A stretch of 64,000 bases of DNA. Origin: Peromyscus leucopus. Lineage: Eukaryota; Chordata; Mammalia; Rodentia; Cricetidae. Positions 43,397 through 56,515 of the stretch are shown one piece after another. The notes beneath the pieces were generated by a model. That model did not search any database. It had not been told where the DNA came from and worked only from the letters and a program-made list of their open reading frames with translations. The position numbers were made by a program, and so were the translations under genes. Numbering within the stretch: position 1 is the first letter of the stretch; each line of letters starts with the position of its first letter. The stretch lies in assembly GCF_004664715.2 (NCBI RefSeq), contig NC_051069.1:72066647-72130646 (forward strand). Direction: 5' to 3'.

Positions 43397-43962
43397 GTTA
43401 AGAGTTTTTTACAGGATCCTTGATGACACAGACTGCTGTATCACTGAGGAGCTCCAGTTGGCATGGTTTACAACTCTGAAAAGCTGCATTACCAGAGTCC
43501 CCTCGCACAACATGCAGTCAGCTACAGCACTGACCAACAGCATCCTCTCCTCCAGTGACTTTTTACTGCTTGCACAGCCTCAGAAAGGTGCCTTGGGAGT
43601 CTCGGAAGTTTCATGAATTTCTTGAATCTTAAAAAGTGTTTTTTGAATTTCATGAATCTGTGCCTTTCCTCTGGGAGGGAATGTTTCAATCTGGAGGAAA
43701 CAACCACACAAGAAGAAGCAACATATCACTACAGATTGACTGTGAATACAGATAAGAGGAACCAGGCAGGATGTGCAAAATGAACAGTAATTCCAGTCTA
43801 TATTTTTCTGTTTTAAAAAGCCGACTATTCTTCCCAAAATGTTGTTTATGTTAATAGGACATTGGGTTTTTTGTTACTTTTAAGTGAGCAAATACAGAAA
43901 TACTTTCAAAATCTGTCTCAATTTCTAACCACAATTAATGGTAGACATAACACACACACACA

Positions 43963-44018
<56 letters not shown>

Positions 44019-44239
44019 AGCTTGGGTCCTGAGTGACTTTTAGAAGTATAGACTTCCTGAGATGAGTAAATGTGAGAACCATCACTCTGAGGATAGAGCA
44101 CACATGGAAATGGCATTCTCCTTCTAATGGATGTGTGCAGATATCTTGACACATAAAAATAGAATCAGATTGTTTAAGAGCATTAAAAGAAATATGATGA
44201 TATGATGTGCTGCCTAGATGTACTTTAATTGATTAATTA
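43397..44239. other. Unique sequence with (CA)n at 43951-44014
   Basis: No gene supported. Confidence 0.5.
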
Positions 44240-44388
44240 ATTTTTAGGTTTTAGAGACAGGATTTCTTTGCATAGCCCTGTTTGTCCCCGAACTTGCTTC
44301 GTAGACCAGGCTGGCTTTCAACTCAGAGATCCACCTGCCTCTACCTCCCAAGTGCTGGGATTAAAGGCATTTGCCACCACCATCTGAC
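44240..44388 (-). mobile_element. B1 SINE
   Basis: ttagagacaggatttctttg ... agtgctgggattaaaggcat. Confidence 0.88.
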
Positions 44389-45879
44389 TCTAGATGTACT
44401 TCAAATCCAATGCACTGGGATGTCTTTTCTGGGGACAGTTGCCTGCTAATCAAATTAACACACAAATTATTAGTAAGAGCAGCCAATTGAAGGACCCGTG
44501 AAAGATCAGCACAAGTAGGGAGAAAGTATTTCATCATCTGAGATAAGGGAAAATCAGAGAAGAGACCAATGTGTCTGTGATGGAGCAGCAATGGGAAAAG
44601 CAAAACCAGAAGTTGGAGAAATAAGCAGAGCCTATGCGTCTGTGATGTGGGTTAAAAGGACTGTCCAGTGGGACTATGTATTGAGATGTCAGGAACTTCC
44701 GCTAGCTGTTGTGTGGAGCATGGACTAGTGCGTCAGGAGAGTAGGGGGAGTGGTGAGTAGATGGTAAAGATATCGGCTCCACGAGCCGACAGACAACCAG
44801 GCTAACATGATGGGGATGGAGACAGAATAAAGATGGTAAAACCTAGACCCATCTTGATGGATAAGGCAGTAGGAGCTGGTGTTGGATTTGGGAACTGAAG
44901 AGAGGAACCCAGGATGATTCTTAGGCTTTTGACCAGAGCAACCAAGTGATTAGGTATGTTTACTGAGCCATCCCATCGCTCCACAACCATCGCCATACCT
45001 TCCTTACATTCCCATGTGACTCCAATCAAACCTGCATGGAAAAATCCAGAATCTGGTCAAACCTAAAACTCTATTGACTCCTCAACTGTGCCTGAGCAAT
45101 GAAATACAGATGTTTGCCCAAGCTGTATGATGGTTCTCTATGCTCTAAGTCTTCAGTGGTTTAGCCTAGCTGTACAATGCTACTAGAATTTCCTGAAGAA
45201 CTCACCGTCTTATTTTCCTTGATAACTTCCTTTATCTTGTCTTTCCTTTCAACCCCATCACTTCCTTCTCTCTATTTTTCTCAGCTAACAGGGACCTTTG
45301 TTTCCCACTCCAACCAAAGGTGGTTTCCATGTCCCTGATCACATCTTCCAACTAATGGAACTGGAGCCTTCAAGATGCTGATTGCAAAGGATGACTTACT
45401 TGATCTAGACCTGAGACACTCTCCTCTGATGCCTCTTCTTTGTATGAGAGCATTATTCTACTTGACAACACCTATCTTCCTGGTTCCTGTTACGATCTGT
45501 GGCACTGCAATAGGGCATTCACTCCTTTCACTCTTCCTTCCATCTGACTCCTCTTCAAACCACAAACTCTTAACATTCAACAACCACCTGCAATAACCAT
45601 GTCGAGCTTTAGTAGTTATTTCAAATTTAGTATCCAGCTGAGCGCTATGCTTCCTGCCTAGAGGAATCTGTTTCATCTACAGTATTTATAATCTCAACAC
45701 TACAGTTCCATTTTGCTGAAGCCAAAACCTTGGAGTAACCTTGTTTCTTCTCCTGGCCATCTACTTGTAAAATCCCAGTGGCTCTAACTTCAAAGCATAC
45801 GAGCATATCACTTCTCAACAAATCTGTTGCTAGCCTTCTAGCTCAAGGCATCCTGAGCTCTTGCCTTGACCCTCCTAAT
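44389..45879. other. Unique sequence, nothing recognised
   Basis: No exon with plausible splice sites and family resemblance was found. Copy A begins at 45762. Confidence 0.5.
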
Positions 45880-46285
45880 TAGTGTCCCTGCTTCTGCCTT
45901 TATCTCGTTATGGGATATCATAGCAGAGTGATTTATTTAAAGTACAATTTTAATAATGTCTATTTAAATTTTTTTCAAGGGCTTTTTCATTTCACTGAGT
46001 AAAAATCTTCACTGTGGACTCTAATAAATGATCTGCTCCTTGTCAATACTTCAACTTCCTTTTCTCAAATGTTTTCCTTCTCCTCCACTTCTCAACCTCG
46101 TTTTGGTAACATTGGGCTGGCTCACTGTCCCTGAGCACATTAAGAACACTCCTAATTTAGGTTCCTTTCCACGTATAGCTCCCTCCATCTGGAATGTTCT
46201 TCTTTCAGATATTTATATGGCTTATTTCCTCACTTTTTTCAGGTTCTTTTTGAATACCATTGTATAGAGACGCCCAGGAACACTC
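45880..46285 (+). mobile_element. LINE L2 remnant
   Basis: tccatctggaatgttcttct, cagatatttatatggcttat and ttcctcacttttttcaggtt are diverged L2 3'-region phrases. Repeated at about 55887-56291. Confidence 0.6.
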
Positions 46286-46459
46286 TTCAAATTCCAGGTA
46301 AAAATGGAGAACTGAACAAGTGCATTTCTCTCCACACCCTCCTCAAACTCACCAAATGGCAGTTAATAATGTATCTCATCCCCCAATCTCGCCGAGACAG
46401 TGACAATGAGAGACATTAAGATCAAACAGACAGTGAAATGTGAGAGTCATAATAGAAAG

Positions 46460-46461
<2 letters not shown>

Positions 46462-46497
<36 letters not shown>

Positions 46498-46512
46498 CAC
46501 ACACACCACACA
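46462..46512. repeat. (CA)n microsatellite, copy A
   Basis: Interrupted once in copy A (caacac), uninterrupted at 56469-56516 in copy B. Confidence 0.95.
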
Positions 46513-46519
46513 TACCCCT

Positions 46520-48429
46520 CTGTGGTTATTCATCCTATTATGTAGCTTTCTCTTGACATCACTTAGCCTGGTTAATAGAAATAAAAATAATGATTTATTT
46601 CCTAGTCTCTTTCCCTGGAATATTGTTTGAATGCCATCTGTCTTTTCAGGTTTCTTTGATGCTGTGTTTCCAGGCTTTGGAATTATGATATAATTTAATT
46701 CAATACAAGTTTTGGGCTGAATAACTGGGGACTGGGTGAAGTAGAATTTGGGGGTGGTCTGTGAAGGGCAAAAGAGTCAAGTTGAGTTTGGGAGATAATG
46801 AGATAGATCCTGATGATAACATCAAGTGGAAATCTGATATTTGAAGCTAAAAGAATATGTCAGGGTTAAAAGTGAGGTGATTAACATTTAATTAAACAAG
46901 CTCATTTTGAGGGAGTATGAACACAAAATGAGAAAAAAGTGAAATTCTGAACCCTAGAAGATGGCATAATAATCCTAGATAGAGGTCAGGCAGGATAGTT
47001 TTCAAACCCTTTAAATCATATACTATCACCTGTTAGAAGAAAAAGGACTAACTCAAACTAACAGTGTGTAGACATTAATTCATAAATCGTGCATGCATAT
47101 CACTGTGCAAATATATCATGCATATTATAAGATGCACAGGCATAGATATTAAAAAACCATGAGCTGAAGGACTTCCAGTTAGAGGAAGTATTGAATACAT
47201 GCATTTTTCAGCTCCCTCTTGGAGGCTTATTAGAGTGATAGTAAATGGATTAAAAAAAAAAAAGGTATAAACCATCAAGGACGTTAGAGTCAAGAGAACA
47301 AAAGCAAATAATACTACCAGGGTGATGTCTGAATGAAGAAAGATGAATGGAAATTGAGTCACTAGACCCAGAAAAGTGGAAGTGCTTGCGGGGAAAGCAG
47401 AAATGAAGTCTGATTTCCTGTGTCCCATACCTGTCCTCCCCACAACCTCCAACAAGGCTCAGGAATTGGTGTCTGGTACCTATGCTGGGGAAGTGTATGC
47501 TGCACAGTAATAAACTTGGCTCACTGTCCATCTGAGAAGCAGTCATACCCCCACCTCCAATACACACCACTGCGACTCTGTACCACCCAGGGACTAGCTC
47601 CCTGTTCCACAAAGCAGCAGATGAGAGTTTTATTTTTCCCCCGAGGGGATTAAACAGGGGAGCTTCGACTAAAGGGAACCAAGCACACTTAAGGATAGAA
47701 ATTAAAAATGGAACACAGGTTATTGAGTCAAAATCAACATCAGATTACTTAAAACTGCAATATCAACAAGGAGTATCTATGCTACTAAGGGATATGGAGG
47801 CAGATAGCCAAAGAACAATGTTTTGATATGTGATGATGATTGCCAATGGAATTCACTCACATAAAGGCAACTTTAAAATAATGAAGGCTTTATAACATTT
47901 TTTTTCCATTTCTTATAGCCATTTCAAATATTTATTTCTATTTCTTTTAAAGTGCATGGCTTGTTTGAACATTATCTTGGTACATGAGTGTAGACATTTT
48001 AAAGTAATTGCATTTTTTGCATCCTGGGTTGGAAGTAGGCATAAATATTGATTTCTTCTGCACTATGTAACAGATGACACAGAGTCTGCATCAAGTACTG
48101 TGGCATCACCAAAACTTATTTCTGCATTTCTTGTGATGTATGTGTCTACAGAAGTCCCTGGAGACATAATAATATTCTGAATTTGTAACGTTACACTTTT
48201 AAATGTATACATCTTGATCATACAATATATTCTGTACCCCATTCACAGCAAAACTGTCTTTGTGCTGGAAATGAACATCTTTTGTTTTTCCTTTCTTGTA
48301 ACATCTTTCCTCTTAAGTGCTTGTCTTTCAGGCATTATTGGGAATATGACTTCTTCTTTAAAAGGTCCCCTTGCCACCCTCATCTGTAACTGAGTCATTG
48401 TTTGTATAAGATAGCATCTTATTTATACT
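46520..48429. other. Unique sequence, nothing recognised
   Basis: The 126- and 120-residue minus-strand frames at 47075-47612 are broken by one-base indels in copy B (57084-57622) and match no family; not genes. Confidence 0.55.
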
Positions 48430-48590
48430 TTCATGACAGAAATCCCTAACCTAGTTCATGATTGTATTTTTAAGTTTGGTAATTCTCTTAGAACAGAAAC
48501 CATGTCATCTATTCTTGTAATCTGCGGTCCTACCATCCTGGGCACACAGCAGGTGTTCAACAGGTACTTGAATTGATGTTTAAAAATGGT
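48430..48590 (+). mobile_element. LINE L2 3' end
   Basis: cctgggcacacagcaggtgt, tcaacaggtacttgaattga: the L2/MIR-like 3' end. Repeated at about 58438-58600. Confidence 0.65.
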
Positions 48591-49686
48591 TTTGTATTTA
48601 TTATCTCATCTGATTTTCCCAGATTCCTTCACTTACCAGATTCTCTTGCTGTAAATTTGTCATATCCATGAATTTTATCCAGGCAGTGTCTACTGCCAAC
48701 AATTCATGCTTCTGCTGTCTTTTCTGGGACTATTAGCATCTTAACCTGATTTGGGTATCTCTATTACTGTCTTGAAATACTTTATTTGCCCATTAGAATT
48801 ATTTAATGATAAACTTTTCTATTTTACTCCACCTTACAGCCTTTGAATGGCAACATTTAAGTGAGTGTGTTGAGCCTCCTGCCTTAAGTTATTAGAAACT
48901 AGGTGAAAGTGTTTTTTAGCACTCAAACAACAGGCATTACAGGTCACTGATCCCTAAGTGGTATTCTTACTGCCTAGAAAGAAAGGTGAGAGAAAGTCAA
49001 AACACTGCCTGGCCATCTTCCTTAGTGGAAGAGACAGAGCTTGGGTCTAGAGAGATGAAAGAGGTTACTCTGTGAGGCTGAAGGGGTGAGAGCTTTAGAG
49101 AGAGAGAGCACTCCCGAAATCTTCCCAGAGTCCCCTCACAAGTCTTGTGGCTGAGTACTGATTTGTGACCACAGAGAAGGACTACACAATGTCAAAGAAA
49201 CCACCTCTTGGAAGGAAGAGGCCAGGCAACCCTCCAGCTCACATAGACAAGCAGCAGTTGGTGTCCCAGTAGTCAGACTACACTAACCTTGTCATGAATG
49301 GTGTTAAGTGGGGTCTCAGAAGGACAGTGCCTTGGGAATGGGGACAAATTAGCCTAGGCTGAATATTATCCTATATCTGCCTAATGGAGTTCAGAAGGAC
49401 CAAGCTGATTCCAAGAAACAAAGCCTAGTACATTCGTACAGCAAAAATCAGCAACCCACACTGTAAAATTAGTAATATCATCACCCAACCAAATATTTCC
49501 AAGCTTGGAAAGAAGCAAGAAAATATGCCCCATAACCAAGAGAAAAATCAACAAGTGCATACAGTCACCCACAGATGACAGAACTATACATAGGTGTTGC
49601 AGAGGTCTGAAAGGAACACAGACATGATGATGAAAATAATGGAAGGTAGTTTACAAAAGAGAAACTAAACTTCTACTTATAAAAAA
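48591..49686. other. Unique sequence, nothing recognised
   Basis: No supported feature; same in copy B. Confidence 0.5.
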
Positions 49687-49699
49687 TATACATGATCTG

Positions 49700-49846
49700 G
49701 CCGGGCGCTGGTGGCGCACACCTTTAATCCCAGCACTTAGGAGGCAGAACCAGGCAAATCTCTGTGAGTTCGAGGCCAGCTTGGGCTACCAAGTGAGTTC
49801 CAGGAAAGTTGCAAAGCTACACAGAGAAACCCTGTCTCAAAAAACC

Positions 49847-49875
<29 letters not shown>
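49700..49875 (+). mobile_element. B1 SINE, copy A
   Basis: gccgggcgctggtggcgcac ... ccctgtctcaaaaaacc plus A tail; duplication tatacatgatctg at 49687-49699 and 49876-49888. Confidence 0.95.
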
Positions 49876-49877
<2 letters not shown>

Positions 49878-49899
49878 TACATGATCTGAAATGAAAAGA

Positions 49900-51200
49900 A
49901 AGTAAATGAGATGAATAGATCATTTCTCACTGGGGATACAAAGGACTGACTCACTGAATGACAGTACTAGAATCTATTCAAAATGAAATAAACAGAGGTA
50001 GTTGAAAGAAAAAAAAAAGACATTTGACTAACGAGCGAAGTGACTGTATTTAGATCAACATTTCTGGGTGTGGTTATGAGAATGTTCCCAGAAAGACTCA
50101 ACACCCAAAGCAGCAGAAATAAGAAATTACTTCAATGAACTCTTCATAAAATGGATTACAGAACATAATCCAAGAACTTTCAAATAGGTGGAGAAAATGT
50201 ATCCCGACGAAAGCCCAACAGAAGACAACATTGGTCAGAGCCCTAGCGCATTCAACAGTATAAGGCAGCCCTGAAATGGGCAGCCATATAAGCCCCTGGA
50301 ATTTCAGCAAGGAAAGAAAAAGGCGACCACACAGAGTCGCTCTGGAAGAGATTGTACAAGGTAAACATAGGAAAAACCTGGATTATATTAAACAAAGAGG
50401 TCAAAGTATACAGAAAAGAATCCCAGAATATATCCTATTCAGTGTCATAAAATGAGAATAATTTTGACAGCATCAAGAGGGAAGGCACATATCATGGATA
50501 TAAGCACAGAAATGATAATTCAGCTAGCTTTGTACTAGAAACCATGACAGCAAGAATTCAATGCATTGACACCTTTAAAATGCTGAAGAAAAACAAAACC
50601 AGAACTTTTAATCTAAGTTTTTATACCTGGGGGAAAAATACCTTTCAAAAAGGTGAAATTAAGGTTTTCCCCTAGTTAAACAAAAGCTGAGTGACAGTAT
50701 TACCAATGGGCTGGCAAAATGAAAGCCGGCAAGGGAAGTTCTTCATGAGAAGGAAAATGAAACTCGGAGAAACCGTGGTCCCGGCAGGGAAATGGGGAGC
50801 TCCAGAAATAGTTAAAAGGGAAGTAAATACGAGAGGTATTTCAAGACTGCGGGTGTTGCTCGGCAGCACATGCTTCTCGCGCACAGGGCCCTGGATACAA
50901 GCCCCAGCATCAACGCGACAGCAGCATGCGGTGCCCTCGTCTAAGTTATTTTAAGAAACATGGGCTACTTAGGGCAAAAATAGAAGCAATGTCCTGTGGG
51001 TTTGTTGAACATGTGAAAGTGTAATGGATCACCTAAGTAGCATGTATGAAGATAAGAAAGGATTCAAAATTTGTGGTTATAAGAGATTCTTTCCAAATGA
51101 TGATACTATTTTAAAAGACCACAATAAGTTTAAAATTAACAACAGAATCCATAGGGCCTTTTAACATTTAAAAATAAAAAGCCAGTATTAGAGAAAAATA
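49900..51200 (+). mobile_element. Ancient LINE remnant (HAL1/L1-like), copy A
   Basis: gaagttcttcatgagaagga, aaatgaaactcggagaaacc, accatgacagcaagaattca and tacctttcaaaaaggtgaaa recall HAL1/L1; no intact frame. Repeated at about 59910-61215. Confidence 0.5.
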
Positions 51201-51406
51201 AAATACAAGTCAATTCAAAGACAGACAGAGAACAAGAGGGGGAAAAACAAAGCAAAATAGAACACAGTCAATCAACTGGTTGGTTGCAAATATATCATCT
51301 TCCCAATGAAATTAAATAAAAATTATGTAAGTCAATACTGCCCAATAGAAGTATAAGCAAACAAGGTTCTGGTAGTCACATTTTCTTTCTCTTTCTTAAT
51401 TTAGCA

Positions 51407-51530
51407 GGTTTTTTTTTTTTTTTTTCATTTTTATATACCAACCACAGTTCCCACTACCTCCTCTCCTCCCACTCCTCCCAACCCTTCCCCCACCCCCATC
51501 CATTCCTCAGAGAGGATAACTTCACATTGT
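51407..51530 (-). mobile_element. L1 3' end, short, copy A
   Basis: T tail then ctcctctcctcccactcctc and ccccacccccatccattcct, the G-rich L1 3' UTR on the minus strand. Repeated at about 61420-61540. Confidence 0.55.
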
Positions 51531-51542
51531 TTTTTTTTGTTT

Positions 51543-51800
51543 TAAATAAAGGAATGCTTTTAACTGGGAGCTTGCTTACAATTCAGAGGGTGAGTCCATT
51601 ATCATAGCAGGGAGCATGGCAGCAGGCAGGCAAGCAGGGTGCTAGGTAGATAGCTAAGAGCTACATCCTGATTCACAGGCAGAGAGAGAGAGAGGGAGAC
51701 CTGGTGGTCTGGCTTGGATTTTTGAAACCTCAAAGCCCCAGTGACACACTCCAACAAGGCCACACCTCCTAATCCTTCTAATCCTTTCAAACAGTTCCAC
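51543..51800 (-). mobile_element. MaLR-type LTR fragment, copy A
   Basis: gtgagtccattatcatagca, acatcctgattcacaggcag and aacaaggccacacctcctaa. Repeated at about 61556-61814. Confidence 0.7.
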
Positions 51801-51804
51801 TTCT

Positions 51805-52247
51805 TGGTGACTAAGCAAGATCATGATGAGGAAACCTGCAGAGATGACCAAACCAAATTAGTGGAAACTCATGAAAGTTGGGTCAATGGCTTTGGAGCCT
51901 ACATGGGACTGGACTAGGTCCTCTGCATGGTGAGACAATTGTGTAGCTTGATCTGCTTGGGGAGGCCCCTGACGGTAGAATCAGAATCCATCCCTGGTGC
52001 TTGAGGGGGCTTTTTGGAGCCCACTGCCTATGATGGGACACCTCATTCAGCCTTGAGGTAGGGGGAAGAGCTTGGACTTGCCTCTACTGGATGTGCCTTC
52101 CCATGGGAAGCCTTGCCTTGTCGGTGGCGGGGGGGGGGGGGGTAGGAGGTGGATTAGGGAGGGCTGGGGGGGTGGAAGAAGGGAAGAGGGGGATCTTTGA
52201 TTGGTGTATAAAATGAATGGAAAAAAATTTCTTAATAAAAAAAAAGA
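51805..52247 (+). mobile_element. L1 3' UTR, copy A
   Basis: gatcatgatgaggaaacctg ... ggtcctctgcatggtgagac ... a 14-G run (52129-52142) ... tcttaataaaaaaaaa. Repeated at about 61818-62259. Confidence 0.8.
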
Positions 52248-52409
52248 ATGCTTGCTACTCTTTTAGAGGACCCTAATTCAGTTCCAGGCATCTATGTCAG
52301 GAGGCTCAGAACTACCTCTAAGTCCAGCTCCAGGGGACTTGATGCCCTCTTCTGGCCTCTGCAGGCACCTACATGCCTGTACACAGACACACAGACACAC
52401 AGACACACA

Positions 52410-52443
<34 letters not shown>

Positions 52444-52475
52444 TACATACACACACACCAAAATAAATATCTTTT
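52248..52475 (+). mobile_element. 5'-truncated B2 SINE with (CA)n, copy A
   Basis: gatgccctcttctggcctct, caggcacctacatgcctgta, (ACAC)n and aaataaat. Repeated at 62260-62485. Confidence 0.8.
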
Positions 52476-53164
52476 TAATGTAAAAAGATAGGAAAGAAAA
52501 GCAATCCCTGACTAAACCCTGTTTATAACATATGAACTCTAAGTATAAAGATATGGACCAATTAAAAATAAAAGAATGAAAACACTCACTAAAAGAAAGC
52601 TACTTTAGGTATGTTAATATCAGATAGACTTCAGAATATGAAAAGGGTTCATTATATAATGATAGGGGGCCAGTTTACTAGGGAGGCATGGCATAATTGT
52701 ATACTTAATAATCTCCAAATGCATAAACTCTAAAACAATAGTAGTGAAAGGAAAAATAAGTCTAACTATAATTATATTTAGATGTGTTGACATTCTTTTC
52801 TCAGTAATTGATAGAATAATTAAATTGCATCAGTAAGAATATGAAAGAACTGAGCAGTGCTATCTATCAACTTGATAGTGTTATAAAGAACACTCTACTC
52901 CCAAATAGCAGAACATATCCTTTTCAAGTGTACAGAGAAACATTTTAAGGTGGGCTGTATTATAAAGCTTAAAACAAAACAAGCTCTTCAAGTTTTAAAG
53001 AGCCGACATCATTCACAGTGTGATCTCTGACCACAGTGAAGTTGACCAACATTTCAGAAAGTATCTGCAAAAATCCTCAACTACTGGAACATAAATGACC
53101 TGAATATTGGTTAAAAGACACAAACACCCTAAAGAGGAAGCCATGAAAAATTATAAATTTTTAA
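52476..53164. other. Unique sequence, nothing recognised
   Basis: AT-rich; no supported feature. Confidence 0.5.
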
Positions 53165-53312
53165 AAAAATTTTTGAGACAAGGTGTTATTGTGTAGGCTT
53201 GGGTAGCCTAGAACTCATTGTGTAGACCAGGCTGGACTCAAATTCAAAGAGATCTGCCTACCTCTGCCTCCCAAGTGCTGAGATTGAAAGTGTGCACCAC
53301 CATGCTCAGCCA
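53165..53312 (-). mobile_element. B1 SINE, copy A
   Basis: tttttgagacaaggtgttat ... agtgctgagattgaaagtgt. Repeated at about 63168-63318. Confidence 0.85.
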
Positions 53313-53819
53313 CTTTTTTGTTTATTTATGTTTATACTTTCTTTTTGAGACCTCTGAACTTGAGTACTATATCTACATCACTCCCTGCTTTCCTTTCCCC
53401 TTCCATTCATGGTTTCTTCTTTAATTTTTCTATCTCTATACATAAATACACACACATCCATACATATCTGTACATACGTGTGTGTTATATTGTATGTGTG
53501 CACTGTGCATATACACACACATATATATGTATATATAAACATACATATATTCTGAATCCATTTAGTGTTGCTTGTATGTACATGTGTTCAGGGCTAACCT
53601 TTTGGGATCAGACATCCTACATGGGAGCTTGTGTCTTGGGGAAACTCAAGTTCCCTCTCTTAGGAGCTGTTATCCACCTGCAGCTCTCTTCATCTAGGGG
53701 TGGGGCCATGTGAAATTTCCCCTGTCCATGTTGGCATGTCAACTGACATCATTATGCCTATTTATTATCATTGTAAGAAGGCTAGCATTACTCTTTAACC
53801 AAACAAAAGGGACTCTTGC

Positions 53820-55140
53820 AAGCCAGTATTCCACAAGAATATAGGTGCAAAAATCATATCAGAGGTTCTAATTCACACCACAATGCAACAAAATGAATAG
53901 AAGACTACAGATTATATGGGAAAATGTTGTCTTGTGTTGTTTACAGATTATACAGTAGTATATTTAACAAACCCAATGGAATCTATACATAAGCTACAGA
54001 GATTAATCCATGAATTTAGCAAGGTTATAGGCTAAAGTGTCAGCATAAAATGTTATCTAATCTCTGTATATTAATAGTGAATAATTTATAATGTTTTTTT
54101 GCAATAGATGTTAAGGTATACACTATCTTTAAATTAATCTGTAGGTGCAGTGTATATCTACTCAAAATCCAGCAAATCTCTCTGGTGGAAATTGATAAAA
54201 AAAATTATTTAGAAATTAAAAGAATGTGAAATGCCTAAAACAATCTTGAAATAAAAGAGCAGAAGAGAAGATTTATACATTTATATTTCAAATAACCAAC
54301 TGTAGAGATGAATGAAGCAGAGGGGATGAAGAAATAGACAACTATGTAGTCACTTAATTTTGAACAGAAGAGTCAGAGTGATTCAATAGGGAGAAGGGGG
54401 AGGAAATTCAAAGGGGATAGCCATTAAAGCACACTAGAACTCTAAGATATCCATGAGCATGAATTTTGTCATTATTTCACACCACATACAAAAATTAATT
54501 CAAATTTGACCACATATCTAGGTATAAGATTTAAGATGATAGATCTTCTAAATGAAAACAATAACAAAAAAAAAAATCAAAAACAAAAGAACCACCCAGG
54601 AAAATGTCAGTGACCTTAGAAGCTACAATTATAAAGAAAATAAAAAGCTAATTTGGATTCTAGCCAAATCAAAACTGTTCTTCAAAAGTCAGTTAAGCAA
54701 ATAAAAAGACAACACATAAACTGGAAGATAATATTTGCAAAACACATTATCATACAAGACTTAGATCTAGAATATATGCAGATTTCTTTCCACTCAGTAA
54801 TAATAAGACAAAAAATATAATTAGAATTCAAGCCAAGGGTTTAAACAAATGCTTCACTAAGGAGGAAATGCAGTAGGCAAATAAGCTTATAAAAATGTCT
54901 CACATCATTAGTTATCAAGGAAATGTGAGTTTAATTCACACACACCTGCTAGGCTGGCTCAGCTTTGAGATTGCCAAATGCTGGTGAGGATGTGCCTCTG
55001 AACTCAGAGACTGCTGGAGAGAATTTAGGCAGTGTAGAATTTGGGAAAAAAATTTCAATTTCTTATAAACATTAAACACACATTTTCCATATGATTCCAT
55101 AGTTATTTAACTAAGAGAAGGGAGCATATGCCAAAATAAG
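53820..55140 (+). mobile_element. Ancient L1 ORF2 3' half, copy A
   Basis: ctctctggtggaaattgata, tgttcttcaaaagtcagtta, aatatttgcaaaacacatta and cacatcattagttatcaagg are diverged L1 phrases in order. The start is repeated from about 63820. Confidence 0.6.
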
Positions 55141-55151
55141 AAGAAAAACAG

Positions 55152-55268
55152 CACCAGGCAGTGGTGGTGCACGCCTTTAATCCCAGCACTCGGGAGGCAG
55201 AAGCAGGCGGATCTCTGAGTTCGAAGCCAACCTGGTCTGCAAAGCCAGTTCCAGGACAGCCAAGGCTA
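55152..55268 (+). mobile_element. B1 SINE cut by the gap
   Basis: gcaccaggcagtggtggtgc ... gccagttccaggacagccaa, ending at the first N. Confidence 0.93.
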
Positions 55269-55768
55269 NNNNNNNNNNNNNNNNNNNNNNNNNNNNNNNN
55301 NNNNNNNNNNNNNNNNNNNNNNNNNNNNNNNNNNNNNNNNNNNNNNNNNNNNNNNNNNNNNNNNNNNNNNNNNNNNNNNNNNNNNNNNNNNNNNNNNNNN
55401 NNNNNNNNNNNNNNNNNNNNNNNNNNNNNNNNNNNNNNNNNNNNNNNNNNNNNNNNNNNNNNNNNNNNNNNNNNNNNNNNNNNNNNNNNNNNNNNNNNNN
55501 NNNNNNNNNNNNNNNNNNNNNNNNNNNNNNNNNNNNNNNNNNNNNNNNNNNNNNNNNNNNNNNNNNNNNNNNNNNNNNNNNNNNNNNNNNNNNNNNNNNN
55601 NNNNNNNNNNNNNNNNNNNNNNNNNNNNNNNNNNNNNNNNNNNNNNNNNNNNNNNNNNNNNNNNNNNNNNNNNNNNNNNNNNNNNNNNNNNNNNNNNNNN
55701 NNNNNNNNNNNNNNNNNNNNNNNNNNNNNNNNNNNNNNNNNNNNNNNNNNNNNNNNNNNNNNNNNNNN
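55269..55768. other. Assembly gap, 500 N, between the two copies of the 10 kb repeat
   Basis: Exactly 500 N. The left flank ends inside a B1; the right flank restarts with the sequence found at 45762. Confidence 0.99.
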
Positions 55769-56466
55769 TACTTGTAAAATCCCAGTGGCTCTAACTTCAA
55801 AGCATACGAGCATATCACTTCTCAACAAATCTGTTGCTAGCCTTCTAGCTCAAGGCATCCTGAGCTCTTGCCTTGACCCTCCTAATTAGTGTCCCTGCTT
55901 CTGCCTTTATCTCGTTATGGGATATCATAGCAGAGTGATTTATTTAAAGTACAATTTTAATAATGTCTATTTAAATTTTTTTCAAGGGCTTTTCATTTCA
56001 CTGAGTAAAAATCTTCACTGTGGACTCTAATAAATGATCTGCTCCTTGTCAATACTTCAACTTCCTTTTCTCAAATGTTTTCCTTCTCCTCCACTTCTCA
56101 ACCTCGTTTTGGTAACATTGGGCTGGCTCACTGTCCCTGAGCACATTAAGAACACTCCTAATTTAGGTTCCTTTCCACGTATAGCTCCCTCCATCTGGAA
56201 TGTTCTTCTTTCAGATATTTATATGGCTTATTTCCTCACTTTTTTCAGGTTCTTTTTGAATACCATTGTATAGAGACGCCCCAGGAACACTCTTCAAATT
56301 CCAGGTAAAAATGGAGAACTGAACAAGTGCATTTCTCTCCACACCCTCCTCAAACTCACCAAATGGCAGTTAATAATGTATCTCATCCCCCAATCTCGCC
56401 GAGACAGTGACAATGAGAGACATTAAGATCAAACAGACAGTGAAATGTGAGAGTCATAATAGAAAG

Positions 56467-56515
<49 letters not shown>

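Larger units (their letters stand above)
45762..55268 (+). repeat. Copy A of a near-identical direct repeat (probable contig overlap)
   Basis: From 45762 (tacttgtaaaatcccagtgg) onward the sequence reappears from 55769 in the same orientation and order, including the same B1 with the same target-site duplication, the same L1, MaLR and B2 pieces and the same microsatellites. The match can be followed to 54000/64000, where the window ends. The offset drifts between about 10,013 and 10,000, showing many small indels of both signs. Confidence 0.97.

Noticed and set aside
47075..47612. Minus-strand frames of 126 and 120 residues as possible novel genes
   Set aside because: No family resemblance, and the frames change with one-base indels in the second copy; no splice context.
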